Shown piece by piece: positions 1-9,950 of a stretch of 56,120 nucleotides of DNA (position 1 is its first letter; each line of letters begins with the position of its first letter). Source of the stretch: Ruminococcus sp. (lineage in GTDB: Bacteria; Bacillota; Clostridia; Oscillospirales; Acutalibacteraceae). The translations under genes and the position numbers were made by a program. Below the pieces are notes generated by a model. The model had not been told where the DNA came from and ran no database searches. It saw nothing but the letters and a program-made list of their open reading frames with translations. The stretch is taken from assembly GCA_022510955.1 (NCBI GenBank), contig JAFLSM010000011.1:1-56120 (forward strand). The letters are read 5' to 3'.

Positions 1-128
1 CCATCGCTTGTAAAATTCTTTTTTCGGGTTTACCCCAACTATTGACATAGAGCCTGAAAAAGATAAAAAAGAGATGTTCACTTAAACTGAACATCTCTTT
101 TTATTTCACATCTAAAGATATTAAAATT
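1..128. other. Intergenic left edge, no gene supported
   Basis: No start codon with a ribosome binding site and no recognisable protein is visible here. Plus-strand reading gives only short open stretches ending near 45 to 50. The only clear structure is the hairpin at 66-104, listed separately. Confidence 0.5.
66..104. terminator. Bidirectional intrinsic terminator
   Basis: An A-tract, a long stem (arms 66-80 and 88-102, core AGAGATGTTCA/TGAACATCTCT) and a T-tract make this a terminator that would work in either direction. It lies between mscL and whatever is left of the window. Confidence 0.75.
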
Positions 129-166
129 CGGCAATGCAGTTTTACTCTGCATTGCCGTTGTTTTTT
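129..166. terminator. Intrinsic terminator next to mscL
   Basis: The stem CGGCAATGCAG (129-139) pairs with CTGCATTGCCG (147-157) and is followed on the plus strand by GTTGTTTTTT. It could also end the minus-strand mscL transcript. Repeat copy A begins directly after the T-run. Confidence 0.75.
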
Positions 167-250
167 ACTTCATAGGTAATTGCTTGGAAACAGTCGGGAG
201 CAAAATAGCATTTTTATATGATGCTGTCTGCACGGATAGGTGCAGCCCAC
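167..250 (+). repeat. Terminator-associated three-hairpin repeat, copy A
   Basis: This is one of three copies of an ~85-bp intergenic sequence (others at 11328-11412 and 34478-34560). It starts TTCATAGGTAATTGC directly after a terminator T-run. Hairpin 1 has a GGAAA loop. Hairpin 2 is AGCAT/ATGCT. Hairpin 3 is CTGCAC-GGATAG-GTGCAG (228-245). On the minus strand it would be the 3' UTR of mscL. I do not recognise it as a named RNA family. Confidence 0.7.
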
Positions 251-257
251 AGGCTGC

Positions 258-683
258 TTACTTTTCTTCTGTTTCAGCAGGAATGTCGCTTGTGCAGTGC
301 GGGCATTTTGTTGCCTTGATATCAACCTCGCTAAAGCAGAAAGGACATTTCTTGGTTGTCGGAGCAGACGGTTCATCAGGTTTCTTGCCGATTGCCATAA
401 TCTTGTTGACAAGCTTTACAATCAGGAAAATTACAAAAGCCATAATAATAAAGTTGATTACTGCTGTAATAAATTTTCCGTATCCGATTGTAACACCGTT
501 AAAGGTAAATGCAAACTGGTCAAAGTTCATACCGCCGAAAAGTCCAAGCAATGGTGAGATAATGTCGTCAGTGAGTGAAGTTACAATAGCCTGAAAAGCC
601 GCACCAATAATTACACCGACAGCCAAATCAAGCACATTGCCACGCATAATAAATGTTTTAAATTCTTCAAAAAATTTTTTCAT
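258..683 (-). CDS. mscL: Large-conductance mechanosensitive channel MscL with C-terminal zinc ribbon
   Basis: MscL forms a pentameric membrane pore that opens under extreme tension and releases solutes on hypo-osmotic shock. The N-terminus ([23 protein letters not shown]) is the family signature. Membrane helices lie at about residues 15-43 and 70-93. At 141 aa the length is normal, but the usual C-terminal helix is replaced by a zinc ribbon with CxxC pairs at 113-116 and 127-130. Such cysteine tails are known in some clostridial MscL proteins and are proposed to bind metal. The start is preceded by GGAG. It is probably monocistronic. Confidence 0.95.
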   Translation of the reverse strand: MKKFFEEFKTFIMRGNVLDLAVGVIIGAAFQAIVTSLTDDIISPLLGLFGGMNFDQFAFTFNGVTIGYGKFITAVINFIIMAFVIFLIVKLVNKIMAIGKKPDEPSAPTTKKCPFCFSEVDIKATKCPHCTSDIPAETEEK

Positions 684-713
684 ACCGATTTCTCCTTTAC
701 CCCAAAAGTTAAA

Positions 714-1940
714 TTAAACAAGGTTTGCCTTGTGGAATACCTTTTTACCTTTTTTAATTACCACATATCCCTTTTCAAAGGCTGATTCAGGAATATCTGC
801 AAATACATCTGTAACCTTTTCGCCGTCAACAGATACACCGCCTTGCTGAATTAAACGGCGACCCTCACCATTTGACGGAATAAGTCCACACTTTTTGAGG
901 AGTTCAAGGATTTTGATTGAGCCGTCCTCAAAATCTGATGAAGAAAGGTCGGTTGAAGGCATATTGTCAGTGTTTGTCTTGCTGCCAAACAGTGCTCTTG
1001 CAGCCTCCTGAGCCTTGTCAGCCTCTTCCTTACCGTGAACAAGGTCTGTAAGTGAGTAGGCAAGGACTTCTTTTGCCTTGTTAATTTCACTGCCCTCAAG
1101 CTTTGCAAGCTCTTCAATCTCTTCAAGAGAAACAAAAGTAAGCATTTTAAGGCATTTGATGACATCGCTGTCGTCAACATTTCTCCAATACTGATAGAAC
1201 TCATAAGGAGATGTCTTTTCAGCAGAAAGCCAGACTGCACCTGACTGGGTTTTGCCCATCTTCTTACCCTCTGAGTTGAGGAGAAGATTAATTGTCATAG
1301 CATAAGCATCCTTTTGAAGCTTACGACGGATAAGCTCTGTACCGCCAAGCATATTGCTCCACTGGTCGTCACCGCCAAACTGCATATTACATCCGTACTT
1401 TTGATAGAGTGCATAAAAATCGTATGACTGCATAATCATATAGTTAAACTCAAGGAATGAAAGACCCTTTTCCATTCTCTGCTTGTAACACTCGGCACGG
1501 AGCATATTATTTACAGAGAAGTGAGAACCAACCTCACGCAAAACCTCAACATAGTTAAGGTCAAGCAACCAATCGGCATTATTTACAAGCATTGCCTTGT
1601 CCTCGCCAAACTCAATAAAACGCTCCATCTGTTTTTTGAAACATTCAACATTGTGGTTGATTGTTTCCTTTGTCATCATCTGACGCATATCGGTTCTTCC
1701 TGATGGGTCGCCAATCATAGCAGTACCGCCGCCGATAAGTGCAATAGGTCTGTTTCCTGCCATTTGCAGACGCTTCATAAGGCACAATGCCATAAAGTGA
1801 CCTACATGCAGACTGTCTGCTGTCGGGTCAAATCCAATATAGAATACAGCCTTGCCGTTATTGACAAGCTCTTTTATTTCTTCTTCGTCAGTTACCTGGG
1901 CAATTAGTCCTCTTGCAACGAGTTCTTCATATACTCCCAT
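714..1940 (-). CDS. tyrS: Tyrosyl-tRNA synthetase
   Basis: This cytosolic class I aminoacyl-tRNA synthetase charges tRNA-Tyr. The HIGH motif reads HVGH (45-48), the KMSKS loop reads KMGKT (227-231), and GGDDQW (189-194) is the tyrosine-site signature. A C-terminal S4 RNA-binding domain occupies about residues 345-408. I chose the ATG at 1940 (MGVYEEL) because AAAGGA lies 9 nt upstream; an in-frame ATG 18 nt earlier has no such site. The 408-aa length is normal. No T-box stem or specifier loop could be recognised in the short upstream region. Confidence 0.97.
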   Translation of the reverse strand: MGVYEELVARGLIAQVTDEEEIKELVNNGKAVFYIGFDPTADSLHVGHFMALCLMKRLQMAGNRPIALIGGGTAMIGDPSGRTDMRQMMTKETINHNVECFKKQMERFIEFGEDKAMLVNNADWLLDLNYVEVLREVGSHFSVNNMLRAECYKQRMEKGLSFLEFNYMIMQSYDFYALYQKYGCNMQFGGDDQWSNMLGGTELIRRKLQKDAYAMTINLLLNSEGKKMGKTQSGAVWLSAEKTSPYEFYQYWRNVDDSDVIKCLKMLTFVSLEEIEELAKLEGSEINKAKEVLAYSLTDLVHGKEEADKAQEAARALFGSKTNTDNMPSTDLSSSDFEDGSIKILELLKKCGLIPSNGEGRRLIQQGGVSVDGEKVTDVFADIPESAFEKGYVVIKKGKKVFHKANLV

Positions 1941-2025
1941 TTTTACAAATCCTTTCATATTATGATAATTTTATACATATTAAAGTATATATTGAAAATC
2001 AGTTATAGTCAAGTATTTATGCATT

Positions 2026-2074
2026 ATACTAAACACTAATTGAAAGATATCTATTTTTAATTAGTGTTTAGTAT
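2026..2074 (-). terminator. 16-bp inverted repeat at the end of the metallo-hydrolase gene
   Basis: The arms at 2026-2041 and 2059-2074 are perfect reverse complements (ATACTAAACACTAATT). The right arm includes the stop codon of the gene ending at 2061. There is no strong T-run, so it may be a weak terminator or an mRNA-protecting 3' stem. Confidence 0.45.
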
Positions 2075-2996
2075 TAGTCTGAACACTTAAAGTTTTACCG
2101 TCAGAGTTGATAACAATAGTTCCGTCCATATCTGTGCGATAAAGTGAGTTTGAAAATTTATTAATCCGTGCCATCGTCTTGGCATCAGGCAGAGTATTAT
2201 CGGAAAGTCCGACACTGACAACTGATATCTGAGGTGACACAGCTTGCAAAAATTCCTCTGTTGATGCCGTTTTACTGCCATGATGTGAAACTTTTAGAAT
2301 ATCGGATTTTAATTCTAAATTAGAATTAATTAGAATTTCTTCAACATCTTTTGAAATATCACCTGTAAAGAGTGCAGAAATTTCTTTAAATTCAAGCTTT
2401 ACAACAAGTGAACTGTCATTTGTTGAACTGTACTGAGTTGTAGGAGAAATAAAGCTTAACTTTAGCTCTCCTATCGTTTCACTTGACGGAATTTCGGGTG
2501 ATTTAACGGTAATATTATTTTCTTTTATAGAATTTTGATAATTGTTATATTCAGCAGTATCAGGGATTAGTTCATCCTGCAAAGCACCTTCACAAATCAC
2601 ATCAGCACCAAATTCATCTATTATGCTTGAAATTCCGCCGATGTGGTCGCTGTCAGTATGCGACACAATGATTGCATCAAGGTGGGTACAACCGTTTCGC
2701 TTGAGATATGCACACACCTTATCTGCTGTCAGGCTTGTACCTCCGTCAATCAGAATATTTTTGCCACTACATTTTATGTAACAGGCATCAGCAGAACCGA
2801 CATTTATAAAACTAAAAGAAATCGCACTGTCCGTACTTTTTGAAACACCGCAGAAAGCATAAATTTCATTCCACGAGGGCAAGCCCAAAGAACTCCCAAA
2901 AGTAATAAACATTGACAACAATGCGATTATGCAGGCTAAGATCGCTATTAAAATTGACAGCCTTTTACTTTTTGTTCTTTCGTCTGTATTTTGCAT
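2061..2996 (-). CDS. ComEC-type metallo-beta-lactamase-fold hydrolase, membrane-anchored
   Basis: One membrane helix at about residues 13-35 is followed by an extracytoplasmic metallo-beta-lactamase domain. Metal ligands are visible in HTDSDH (113-118), with more histidines further on (SHHGS). The domain resembles the C-terminal domain of the competence protein ComEC, so DNA is a possible substrate; this is inference. I chose the ATG at 2996 because AAGGA lies 5 nt upstream. That start overlaps the end of the YgiQ gene by 32 nt, which suggests translational coupling. The 311-aa length fits stand-alone ComEC-like hydrolases. Confidence 0.85.
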   Translation of the reverse strand: MQNTDERTKSKRLSILIAILACIIALLSMFITFGSSLGLPSWNEIYAFCGVSKSTDSAISFSFINVGSADACYIKCSGKNILIDGGTSLTADKVCAYLKRNGCTHLDAIIVSHTDSDHIGGISSIIDEFGADVICEGALQDELIPDTAEYNNYQNSIKENNITVKSPEIPSSETIGELKLSFISPTTQYSSTNDSSLVVKLEFKEISALFTGDISKDVEEILINSNLELKSDILKVSHHGSKTASTEEFLQAVSPQISVVSVGLSDNTLPDAKTMARINKFSNSLYRTDMDGTIVINSDGKTLSVQTNTKH

Positions 2997-4875
2997 ACTT
3001 GTCCTTATTTTTCTTATTATAGTTTTTTTGATTACCTCTGCCCTGCTTAGAAGTATTTTTTGCATATCCTCCTGCCGTGCAACCTGCCATTGGAGTAATC
3101 AGGCACTTTTTATCACTGCCAATAAGGTCACGCCTGCCTGCCTTTATAAGTGCTTTGGTGACAAGCGGTTTGTTATCCGGAATAAACCACTGCAAAAGTG
3201 CACGCTGCATTGATTTTTCACTCTCGGTCTTTGGAATATAAACCTCTTTTAGCGTATAGGGGTCAAGTTCTGTATAAAACATACTTGTTGAAATTGTTCC
3301 GGGAGTCGGATAAAAATCCTGCACCTGTTTTGGATGAATGTTTTCACGCTTGCAAAACAGAGCCAGCTCAACGGCATCCTTTAATGTTGACCCCGGATGC
3401 GAACTCATAAGGTACGGAACAACATACTGATCTTTTTTTGCTTTGCCTGTGAGCGAATAGAATTTATCGCAAAAACGCTTGTACGCCTCTATATGCGGTT
3501 TTCCCATTTTATCAAGCACCGCCGCTGAACAATGCTCGGGTGCAACACGAAGCTGACCGCTGATATGGTGGGTTACAAGCTCATTAAAAAACTCATCATT
3601 TTCATCTTCAATAAGATAATCAAAACGGATACCGCTGCGAATAAATACCTTTTTTATACCGTTAAGATTTCTTAATTTGCGAAGAATATTAAGATATTCG
3701 GTGTGTGAAACCTGCATATTAGGACAAGGAGTCGGAGCAAGACATCTTCTGCTTTTGCATAAGCCAAGCTTCTTTTGCTTTTCGCATGAAGGAAGTCGGA
3801 AGTTTGCAGTCGGGCCGCCAACATCACTTATGTAACCCTTAAAACGGGGATCAGAAAGAAAACTTTTTGCCTCAGTCAAAATGCTCTGCTCACTTCGCAC
3901 CGTGACCGCTCTCCCCTGATGAAATGCAAGTGAGCAAAAATTGCAGGCACCAAAGCAACCTCGGTTGTGAGTTATAGAAAACAAAACTTCTTCAATACCC
4001 GGCACACCGCCGAGTTTTTCGTAGCATTTAGGATACCATCTCTCATAAGGCAACGAATAAACATAGTCAAGCTCTTTGGTACTAAGCGGAGGCATTGGCG
4101 GATTTTGCACAAGCAGGTAATCTCCGTGTCGCTGAATTAAGGTTTTGCCACGCACCGCGTCAGCCTCTTCAAGCTCCTTGCGTGAAGCAATAGCATAATC
4201 ACGCTTGTTTTCCTTTACATTTTCATAACTTGGTAACTCAACAACAGACTTTGGAATGTAATCAGTAGTCTTCACCTTGTAGCAGACACCACGGATGTCA
4301 TACAGCGACTCAACAGTGTAGCCTTCACTCAATCGTTTGGCAATCTCGATTGTCTGCATTTCACCCATTCCGTATGAAATTATATCAGCTTTGCTATCAA
4401 AGAGAATTGACGGCATTACTGTGTCTTTCCAATAATCATAGTGAGCAAAGCGTCTTAAAGATGCTTCGAGACCGCCGATTATAATTGGACTGTCAGGATA
4501 AAGTCTTCGAATAATGTTTGAATAGACCGTAACAGCTCTGTCGGGACGCTTGCCGTTTTTGCCTCCCGCCGTATAGGCGTCGTCATGACGCTTGCGCTTA
4601 GCGACAGTATAGTGAGCAACCATACTGTCGATGTTTCCTGCCGTTACAAAAAAGCCGAGGTTCGGTTTGCCAAATTGTTTAAAGTCATCATCACTTTTCC
4701 AATTTGGCTGAGCAAGAAATGCAACTTTGTAGCCGTGGTCTTCAAGCACACGGGTGATAATTGCCGCACCAAAAGAGGGGTGGTCAACATAGCTGTCACC
4801 GCAAACATATACAAAGTCAACGCTGTCCCAGCCACGCTGAGAAACTTCTTTTGCGTTCATTGGTAAAAAAGCCAT
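2965..4875 (-). CDS. YgiQ family radical SAM protein
   Basis: This is a 636-aa radical SAM enzyme with an N-terminal UPF0313-type domain. The CxxxCxxC cluster motif is at Cys307, Cys311 and Cys314 (CFGACNFC). The family is widespread and its substrate is unknown. The C-terminal ~40 residues are Lys/Asn/Arg-rich, as is common in this family. The start at 4875 is preferred over the ATG six bases upstream because GGGAGG would directly touch the earlier codon. It is translated ahead of the metallo-hydrolase with overlapping ends. Confidence 0.92.
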   Translation of the reverse strand: MAFLPMNAKEVSQRGWDSVDFVYVCGDSYVDHPSFGAAIITRVLEDHGYKVAFLAQPNWKSDDDFKQFGKPNLGFFVTAGNIDSMVAHYTVAKRKRHDDAYTAGGKNGKRPDRAVTVYSNIIRRLYPDSPIIIGGLEASLRRFAHYDYWKDTVMPSILFDSKADIISYGMGEMQTIEIAKRLSEGYTVESLYDIRGVCYKVKTTDYIPKSVVELPSYENVKENKRDYAIASRKELEEADAVRGKTLIQRHGDYLLVQNPPMPPLSTKELDYVYSLPYERWYPKCYEKLGGVPGIEEVLFSITHNRGCFGACNFCSLAFHQGRAVTVRSEQSILTEAKSFLSDPRFKGYISDVGGPTANFRLPSCEKQKKLGLCKSRRCLAPTPCPNMQVSHTEYLNILRKLRNLNGIKKVFIRSGIRFDYLIEDENDEFFNELVTHHISGQLRVAPEHCSAAVLDKMGKPHIEAYKRFCDKFYSLTGKAKKDQYVVPYLMSSHPGSTLKDAVELALFCKRENIHPKQVQDFYPTPGTISTSMFYTELDPYTLKEVYIPKTESEKSMQRALLQWFIPDNKPLVTKALIKAGRRDLIGSDKKCLITPMAGCTAGGYAKNTSKQGRGNQKNYNKKNKDKYAKYRRKNKK

Positions 4876-4974
4876 AGACATCCTCCCTTTTTACTGCTTT
4901 AAAAGTTATCCTTAATATATAATCTTCGTGTCAGGACAGTTAATTTTTGAACAGCTTATATAGCGTGCAAAAAA

Positions 4975-7725
4975 TTAATCACTTCTGTTTTGCAAAACAT
5001 TTCGTCGTTCAAGCCATTCGTTGTATGTCATAAGCACATCACGAGGTTTTGAACCCTGATGAGGTCCGACAATACCGAGCTGTTCCATTTCATCAATCAT
5101 TCTGCCTGCACGGGCGTAACCAACCTTGAGCTTACGCTGAACAAGCGAAGTTGATGCCTGTCCTGCATCAATACAAGCCTTGATTGCATCATCAATGAGT
5201 GCGTCAAGGTTAAGGTCGTCGGAGTTGTCATCTCCTGAACTGCCCTTTTTGACTGTGGCAATTTCCTCTGCCGCAATTCGCTTGATTGATTCCTCAATAT
5301 CTGCATTATACTGCGCTTTATATGATTTTTTGATGTAACCTGTAACGCCCTCAATCTCTTCCTCAGAAGCATAGCAACCCTGCACACGCATTGGCTTTGG
5401 TGCACCCACGGGTGAAAATAACATATCACCGCGTCCTATAAGCTTTTCACCGCCACCCGCATCAAGAATTGTTCGGGAGTCGGTGTTTGAACTTACCTTG
5501 AGAGCTATTCGGCTTGGCACATTCGCCTTGATTAAACCTGTAATAACATTTACTGTAGGTCGCTGTGTAGCAAGAATCAAGTGCATACCTGCGGCACGAG
5601 CCATCTGGGCAAGACGACAAATTGAATCCTCAACCTCGCTCGGAGCAGCCATCATCAAGTCAGCAAGCTCATCAATGGCAATTACAACACGACTCATTCT
5701 TTCTTTTGCAACAGGAAGTCCGTTGACCTCAAGAGTAGGCTGAATCAGCTCTCCCTCTTCATTTTCAACAGGCGGATTATTCTCTATATATTCAAGATTT
5801 TTATCAATAAGTGAGTTATATGAATCAATATCCTTGCAGTCAAACTCAGAAAAAATCTTATATCTTTGAAGCATTTCATTAACTGCCCAAGCAAGTGCGC
5901 CTGCCGCCTTTTTAGCGTCGGACACAACCGGAATAAGTAAGTGAGGAATACCCTTGTATTTTGAAAACTCAACCATTTTAGGGTCAATAAGCAACAGCTT
6001 TACCTCGTCGGGAGTTGCCTTGTAAAGAATACTTATAAGCAATGAATTTACGCAAACCGATTTACCTGAACCTGTTGTACCTGCAATGAGAAGGTGAGGC
6101 ATTTTGGCGATATCGGTAACAACAATATCTCCCGAAATGTCTCTGCCCAATACCGCTGTGAGCTTGCTACCTGAATTTCTGAACTTGTCAGAATCAATAA
6201 GCTCACGCATAGAAACCATACTGACAACCTTGTTAGGCACCTCAATTCCGACAGCCGCTTTTCCCGGAATCGGAGCCTCAATACGCACGCCGTTTGCAGC
6301 AAGATTGAGAGCAATATCATCTGAAAGATTTGTAATTTTGCTGATTTTAACACCCGGAGCAGGCTGTAATTCATAACGAGTTACAGACGGACCGCGGCAA
6401 ATATTTGTGATACTTGCTTTAACTCCAAAGCTTGTAAGCGTATCAATAAGTTTTTTTGCATTATTCTGCATTTCTTCCATTGCAAATCTATCATCTTTGT
6501 TATTAGGAAGTTTCAAAAGCTGAATCGGCGGATAGTGATAGATTTTTTCAGTCTTTTCCTCATCACTGCTTTCAGTGCTGTATCCAATGCCCTCAAATTC
6601 TTCATAATCATCAAAATCATCTTTAGCGGTTGACTTTTTCTTTTTTGAACTATTATTCACCTCGGCATCAACAAGAACCGTCTGAGGATCAGCCTTAATT
6701 GCACCGTTTTCAATATGATTAGACGCTTTTTGATTTGAAATTTCATTTGCAATATCATCTATCGTTGATTCTGCATCTTCACCATGAGGTTTGCTTGCAC
6801 GATGAATTATGTTAATCAAATCAACTGACAAATCCTGTTCAACTGCATTCTCTTCATCCGAATCAGTCACATCAATATTTATGTCCTTATCTGTTTCAGA
6901 TTTTTTGCGTGATTTTTTCTTTGACTTTTTAACATCATCCAGTGGAATATCAATTTTGTTTGAGTTTTTAACAGCAGATTTACGGTTATTATCAACAGGC
7001 TTTTGTTCATCTTCCGCATACTCCTGAACCTCAATTTCACGAAGCCTTCTTCTTTCTTCTGCACGACGCTTTCCAGCATTACGAACACGAACAACCTGTT
7101 TGCTTGCCGCTCTTCCTATGTCGTGAATTGAAACGCCTGTCAAAATAAAAATCAAGGCAATAATCATACATACACAAATAAACAGAGCAACACCGAATCC
7201 GCAAAGCAATACAAGAGGATAACCAAGTATACCTCCGATAACTCCTCCGCCAACTGTTATATAGACAGATGTGTCGGCAGACTGCAAATAAAGATTTCCA
7301 AGACACGAAAAGAAATTCTCGTTCCTAAAATCTGCCCCTGTTGCCAAATATGTAAATGCACTGAAAAGCATTACGAGCAGGATGCACATAAATACCTTTA
7401 TTTTGAGGTGTGCAACCTTTTTTTCCTTTTCAGTCATTATGCAAAGATATATTAAAACAATCGGTACAAGGAAAATGCAAATACCCAACAATCCAAAGAA
7501 AAAGCTACGAATTGCCATCCAACCTGTTGCACCCTTGATAAAAATTAATCCAAAAAACAGGGCGGCAGCCAAGCCGAATAAAATTGCCCTTACTCTTGGA
7601 GAGAGTAAAGGCTGTGTTGGCTGCGGATTGGAGCGTGGTTTTGAACTTGACCTTGCCGAAGTCGATTTTCTGCCTGGTGTAGAATTTTTAGTTGTCTTTC
7701 TTGATGTCTGCTTTTTTGCTGACAA
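4975..7725 (-). CDS. ftsK: DNA translocase FtsK/SpoIIIE
   Basis: This ATP-driven DNA pump clears chromosomal DNA from the division or sporulation septum. An Arg/Lys/Ser-rich N-terminus precedes four or so membrane helices (about 45-195), a long charged acidic linker (about 210-400) and the RecA-like motor. The Walker A GTTGSGKS is near residue 548 and the Walker [11 protein letters not shown] near 684. A winged-helix gamma domain (about 845-905) would read KOPS/SRS-type sites. The start is TTG at 7725, with GGAG 9 nt upstream; no ATG fits. Its neighbour tepA matches the Bacillus tepA-spoIIIE arrangement. Confidence 0.96.
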   Translation of the reverse strand: MSAKKQTSRKTTKNSTPGRKSTSARSSSKPRSNPQPTQPLLSPRVRAILFGLAAALFFGLIFIKGATGWMAIRSFFFGLLGICIFLVPIVLIYLCIMTEKEKKVAHLKIKVFMCILLVMLFSAFTYLATGADFRNENFFSCLGNLYLQSADTSVYITVGGGVIGGILGYPLVLLCGFGVALFICVCMIIALIFILTGVSIHDIGRAASKQVVRVRNAGKRRAEERRRLREIEVQEYAEDEQKPVDNNRKSAVKNSNKIDIPLDDVKKSKKKSRKKSETDKDINIDVTDSDEENAVEQDLSVDLINIIHRASKPHGEDAESTIDDIANEISNQKASNHIENGAIKADPQTVLVDAEVNNSSKKKKSTAKDDFDDYEEFEGIGYSTESSDEEKTEKIYHYPPIQLLKLPNNKDDRFAMEEMQNNAKKLIDTLTSFGVKASITNICRGPSVTRYELQPAPGVKISKITNLSDDIALNLAANGVRIEAPIPGKAAVGIEVPNKVVSMVSMRELIDSDKFRNSGSKLTAVLGRDISGDIVVTDIAKMPHLLIAGTTGSGKSVCVNSLLISILYKATPDEVKLLLIDPKMVEFSKYKGIPHLLIPVVSDAKKAAGALAWAVNEMLQRYKIFSEFDCKDIDSYNSLIDKNLEYIENNPPVENEEGELIQPTLEVNGLPVAKERMSRVVIAIDELADLMMAAPSEVEDSICRLAQMARAAGMHLILATQRPTVNVITGLIKANVPSRIALKVSSNTDSRTILDAGGGEKLIGRGDMLFSPVGAPKPMRVQGCYASEEEIEGVTGYIKKSYKAQYNADIEESIKRIAAEEIATVKKGSSGDDNSDDLNLDALIDDAIKACIDAGQASTSLVQRKLKVGYARAGRMIDEMEQLGIVGPHQGSKPRDVLMTYNEWLERRNVLQNRSD

Positions 7726-7763
7726 TTAGAATCACTCCTATATTTCTGACTTCCTATATAACA

Positions 7764-8729
7764 CTATATATTTATCGGTGCACCTGTAAAGAGGTTTACT
7801 CCTGTATTCATTTCAACAAGTGAAATAATAGTGATTGCAATACCAACAATAGCTGTATAAATTACAAATATGCTCATCTTGTCGCTTTTTAAGAACCACT
7901 TAAATATTACTATTGAAAGGTAACCGACTACTGCTGAAACAATTATACCGACAATCAATACAATCGGGTCAACATTTATTCCTTGAGGAGACTTAATTGC
8001 ATCGACACCTTCAAGAAGGGCAGCTGCAAGAATTGATGGAATTCCTAAAACAAAAGTAAAATCAAGAGCTTTTTGCTTGTTAATTCCCCTCATCTCACCT
8101 ACTGCAAGAGTTGAGCCTGAACGGGATAGACCCGGAAGAAGTGCCGCACAAAGCTGGGTAAGACCAACGAGTATTGCATCGAGTGCATTATAGCTTTCCT
8201 TTCCTGAAGCACTAATGCCGTTTGCCCCTCTTAAATATTTTAGTTTTTGTTTTCTGTTACAATTACGCTTGTTGAAGCTGATACCGACAAAAAGCAATAC
8301 GCTTGTAAGAAGAAGTGAAATACCTGTTGCAAGGAGTATCGGGCTTTCTGAAATTATGTCAGCAATATCCTTTATCTTCATATCTGTTCCCGGTATTGGC
8401 AGGAACAATAAGAAAAGCGGAATAAGTCCGATTATGAGCATCATAATAAGATTACGCTCATAGTTCATTTGACTCCATTTGAATTTACCTGTAAATATAT
8501 CCTTTATCATTGAGAAAAGCTCTTTGATAAGGCTCCAAATCAGCTTATAATAAAAGGCAACTACCGCAACAAGTGTACCAACATGCAACATAACATTAAA
8601 GAACAGGTTGGATTCTCCGCCTGAGCCGAGAATATGTTGTGTAATGGCAAGATGTCCGCTGCTTGAAACAGGCAAAAATTCGGTTAATCCCTGAACAATG
8701 CCCTGAATTATCGCGTCTAAAATTGACAT
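7764..8729 (-). CDS. uppP: Undecaprenyl-diphosphatase (BacA/UppP)
   Basis: This integral membrane enzyme dephosphorylates undecaprenyl pyrophosphate, recycling the lipid carrier for peptidoglycan; in excess it gives bacitracin resistance. The family motifs are clear: an N-terminal GLTEFLPVSSSGHL (about 15-28) and a later PGLSRSGST. About eight hydrophobic helices are visible. The start at 8729 (MSILDAI) has AAAGGAGT 8 nt upstream; the 41-residue in-frame extension before it lacks a family match. The 321-aa length is slightly long because of a central loop of about 40 residues. Confidence 0.95.
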   Translation of the reverse strand: MSILDAIIQGIVQGLTEFLPVSSSGHLAITQHILGSGGESNLFFNVMLHVGTLVAVVAFYYKLIWSLIKELFSMIKDIFTGKFKWSQMNYERNLIMMLIIGLIPLFLLFLPIPGTDMKIKDIADIISESPILLATGISLLLTSVLLFVGISFNKRNCNRKQKLKYLRGANGISASGKESYNALDAILVGLTQLCAALLPGLSRSGSTLAVGEMRGINKQKALDFTFVLGIPSILAAALLEGVDAIKSPQGINVDPIVLIVGIIVSAVVGYLSIVIFKWFLKSDKMSIFVIYTAIVGIAITIISLVEMNTGVNLFTGAPINI

Positions 8730-8755
8730 AATATGTACTCCTTTAAAACTATTAC

Positions 8756-8816
8756 TAATACTAATTCTATTGAAGATTAGTATTAAATATATGTATACGG
8801 GTGAAAAACACCCGAA
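8756..8816. other. Two stem-loops between tepA and uppP
   Basis: TAATACTAAT...ATTAGTATTA (about 8756-8785) and CGGGTG-AAAAA-CACCCG (about 8799-8815) are inverted repeats in the short gap after tepA. They may limit readthrough from tepA into uppP or stabilise an mRNA end. Neither has a good T-run. Confidence 0.35.
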
Positions 8817-8826
8817 TTTTAAAAAA

Positions 8827-9645
8827 TTATTCTTCTTTTTCTGACTTGTCACTCTTTTTTGATTTAGGTTTTCGAGCAGGCTTTTTATTCTTTTTTATCA
8901 TTTCATAAAGTTCATCAATAGCGTCTGAAACCGTGCCAACAGAGTCAATCAAGCCTTCTTCTACAGCCTCTTCACCTTCAAGAATTGTACCGATATCAGT
9001 GACAAGCTCGCCTGTATTCAATACAAGCTGATTATATCTTTCCTTTGAAATTCCTGAATTTTCACAGACAAATGTTGTAATTCTGTCCTGCATTTTTCGG
9101 AAATATTCAAATGTTTGCGGAACACCGAGGGTTAACCCCGTTGTTCTGACAGGGTGAACTGTCATTGACGCACTCTTTGCTATGAAGCTCTTGTCAGCTG
9201 CGACTGCAAGCGGGATTCCGATTGAATGACCGCCACCCAAAACGATTGAAACGGTAGGCTTTTTCATTCCTGAGATGACCTCGGCAATAGCAAGGCCTGC
9301 TTCAACATCACCGCCAACAGTATTGAGCAAAATAAGAAGTCCGTCAATTCGTTCATCCTCTTCAATGGAAACAAGCAGAGGAATAACATGCTCATACTTA
9401 GTTGTTTTGTTTTGTTGTGAAAGAATGTAGTGACCCTCAATTTGACCGATTATAGTAAGACAATGAATTACACTGTCCTTATGAGAAGTGAGGATTGAAC
9501 CGGTTTCGTTAATCTGATCGGTATGCTCCTCATTTATAGGACTGTCGTTTTCAATCGTTTGCGGGTTATCATCGGTGTTCGGATTTTTAACAAAATTGTC
9601 CTTTGACTTTTTGGACGATTTGTGTTGCTTTTCTTTTTGTGACAT
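8827..9645 (-). CDS. tepA: TepA/YmfB-type ClpP-like serine protease
   Basis: This is a cytosolic ClpP-fold protease homologue (translocation-enhancing protein family). Residues 1-60 and the tail are charged and low in complexity. The core keeps the ClpP serine in GGHSIG (Ser141) and the histidine in MTVHPVR (His164), as in Bacillus YmfB, so it is probably active. The start at 9645 is fixed by GGAGGTG 7 nt upstream. It lies upstream of uppP and ftsK, echoing the tepA-spoIIIE gene order of Bacillus. Its natural substrate is unknown. Confidence 0.88.
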   Translation of the reverse strand: MSQKEKQHKSSKKSKDNFVKNPNTDDNPQTIENDSPINEEHTDQINETGSILTSHKDSVIHCLTIIGQIEGHYILSQQNKTTKYEHVIPLLVSIEEDERIDGLLILLNTVGGDVEAGLAIAEVISGMKKPTVSIVLGGGHSIGIPLAVAADKSFIAKSASMTVHPVRTTGLTLGVPQTFEYFRKMQDRITTFVCENSGISKERYNQLVLNTGELVTDIGTILEGEEAVEEGLIDSVGTVSDAIDELYEMIKKNKKPARKPKSKKSDKSEKEE

Positions 9646-9950
9646 TAGTATGCACCTCCGAGAAATATCATTCCCAAATAAAACATAATAATGTGCATAC
9701 AATATTGATTATAACATTATTAGTAATATTTTTCAATATTTTTGTATTTTATTTCTTATAAGCAATATTTATTTAAAAGAATTATAGTATTATTATATAC
9801 AATATTATGCTATAATTTGGATAAATATATATTCCCCATTAAGGATAGTGTTTTATCTAAATTTATTACTTAGGTAATTATACTGAATTTACATTGATTT
9901 GGTCACTGTGTGCATAATAAAACATAGCTTTGAATCGGAGTGATTTTTAA
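9646..9950. promoter_or_regulatory. Divergent AT-rich promoter region, tepA / CNNM gene
   Basis: These 305 bases separate divergent genes and contain no credible ORF. A plus-strand -10-like TATAAT (in TATGCTATAATTTGG, near 9808-9822) is the best candidate. I could not place a convincing -35 box, and I see no hairpin or repeat. Confidence 0.4.

Noticed and set aside
1..60. C-terminus of a plus-strand protein at the left edge
   Set aside because: All frames are very short before a stop, and nothing recognisable is encoded.
184..594. Plus-strand ORFs across mscL
   Set aside because: They overlap the clear MscL coding sequence and repeat copy A on the opposite strand and have no start signal.
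1941..2060. T-box riboswitch upstream of tyrS
   Set aside because: The gap is only about 120 bases, with no specifier-loop stem, no T-box sequence (TGG-containing bulge) and no terminator/antiterminator pair.
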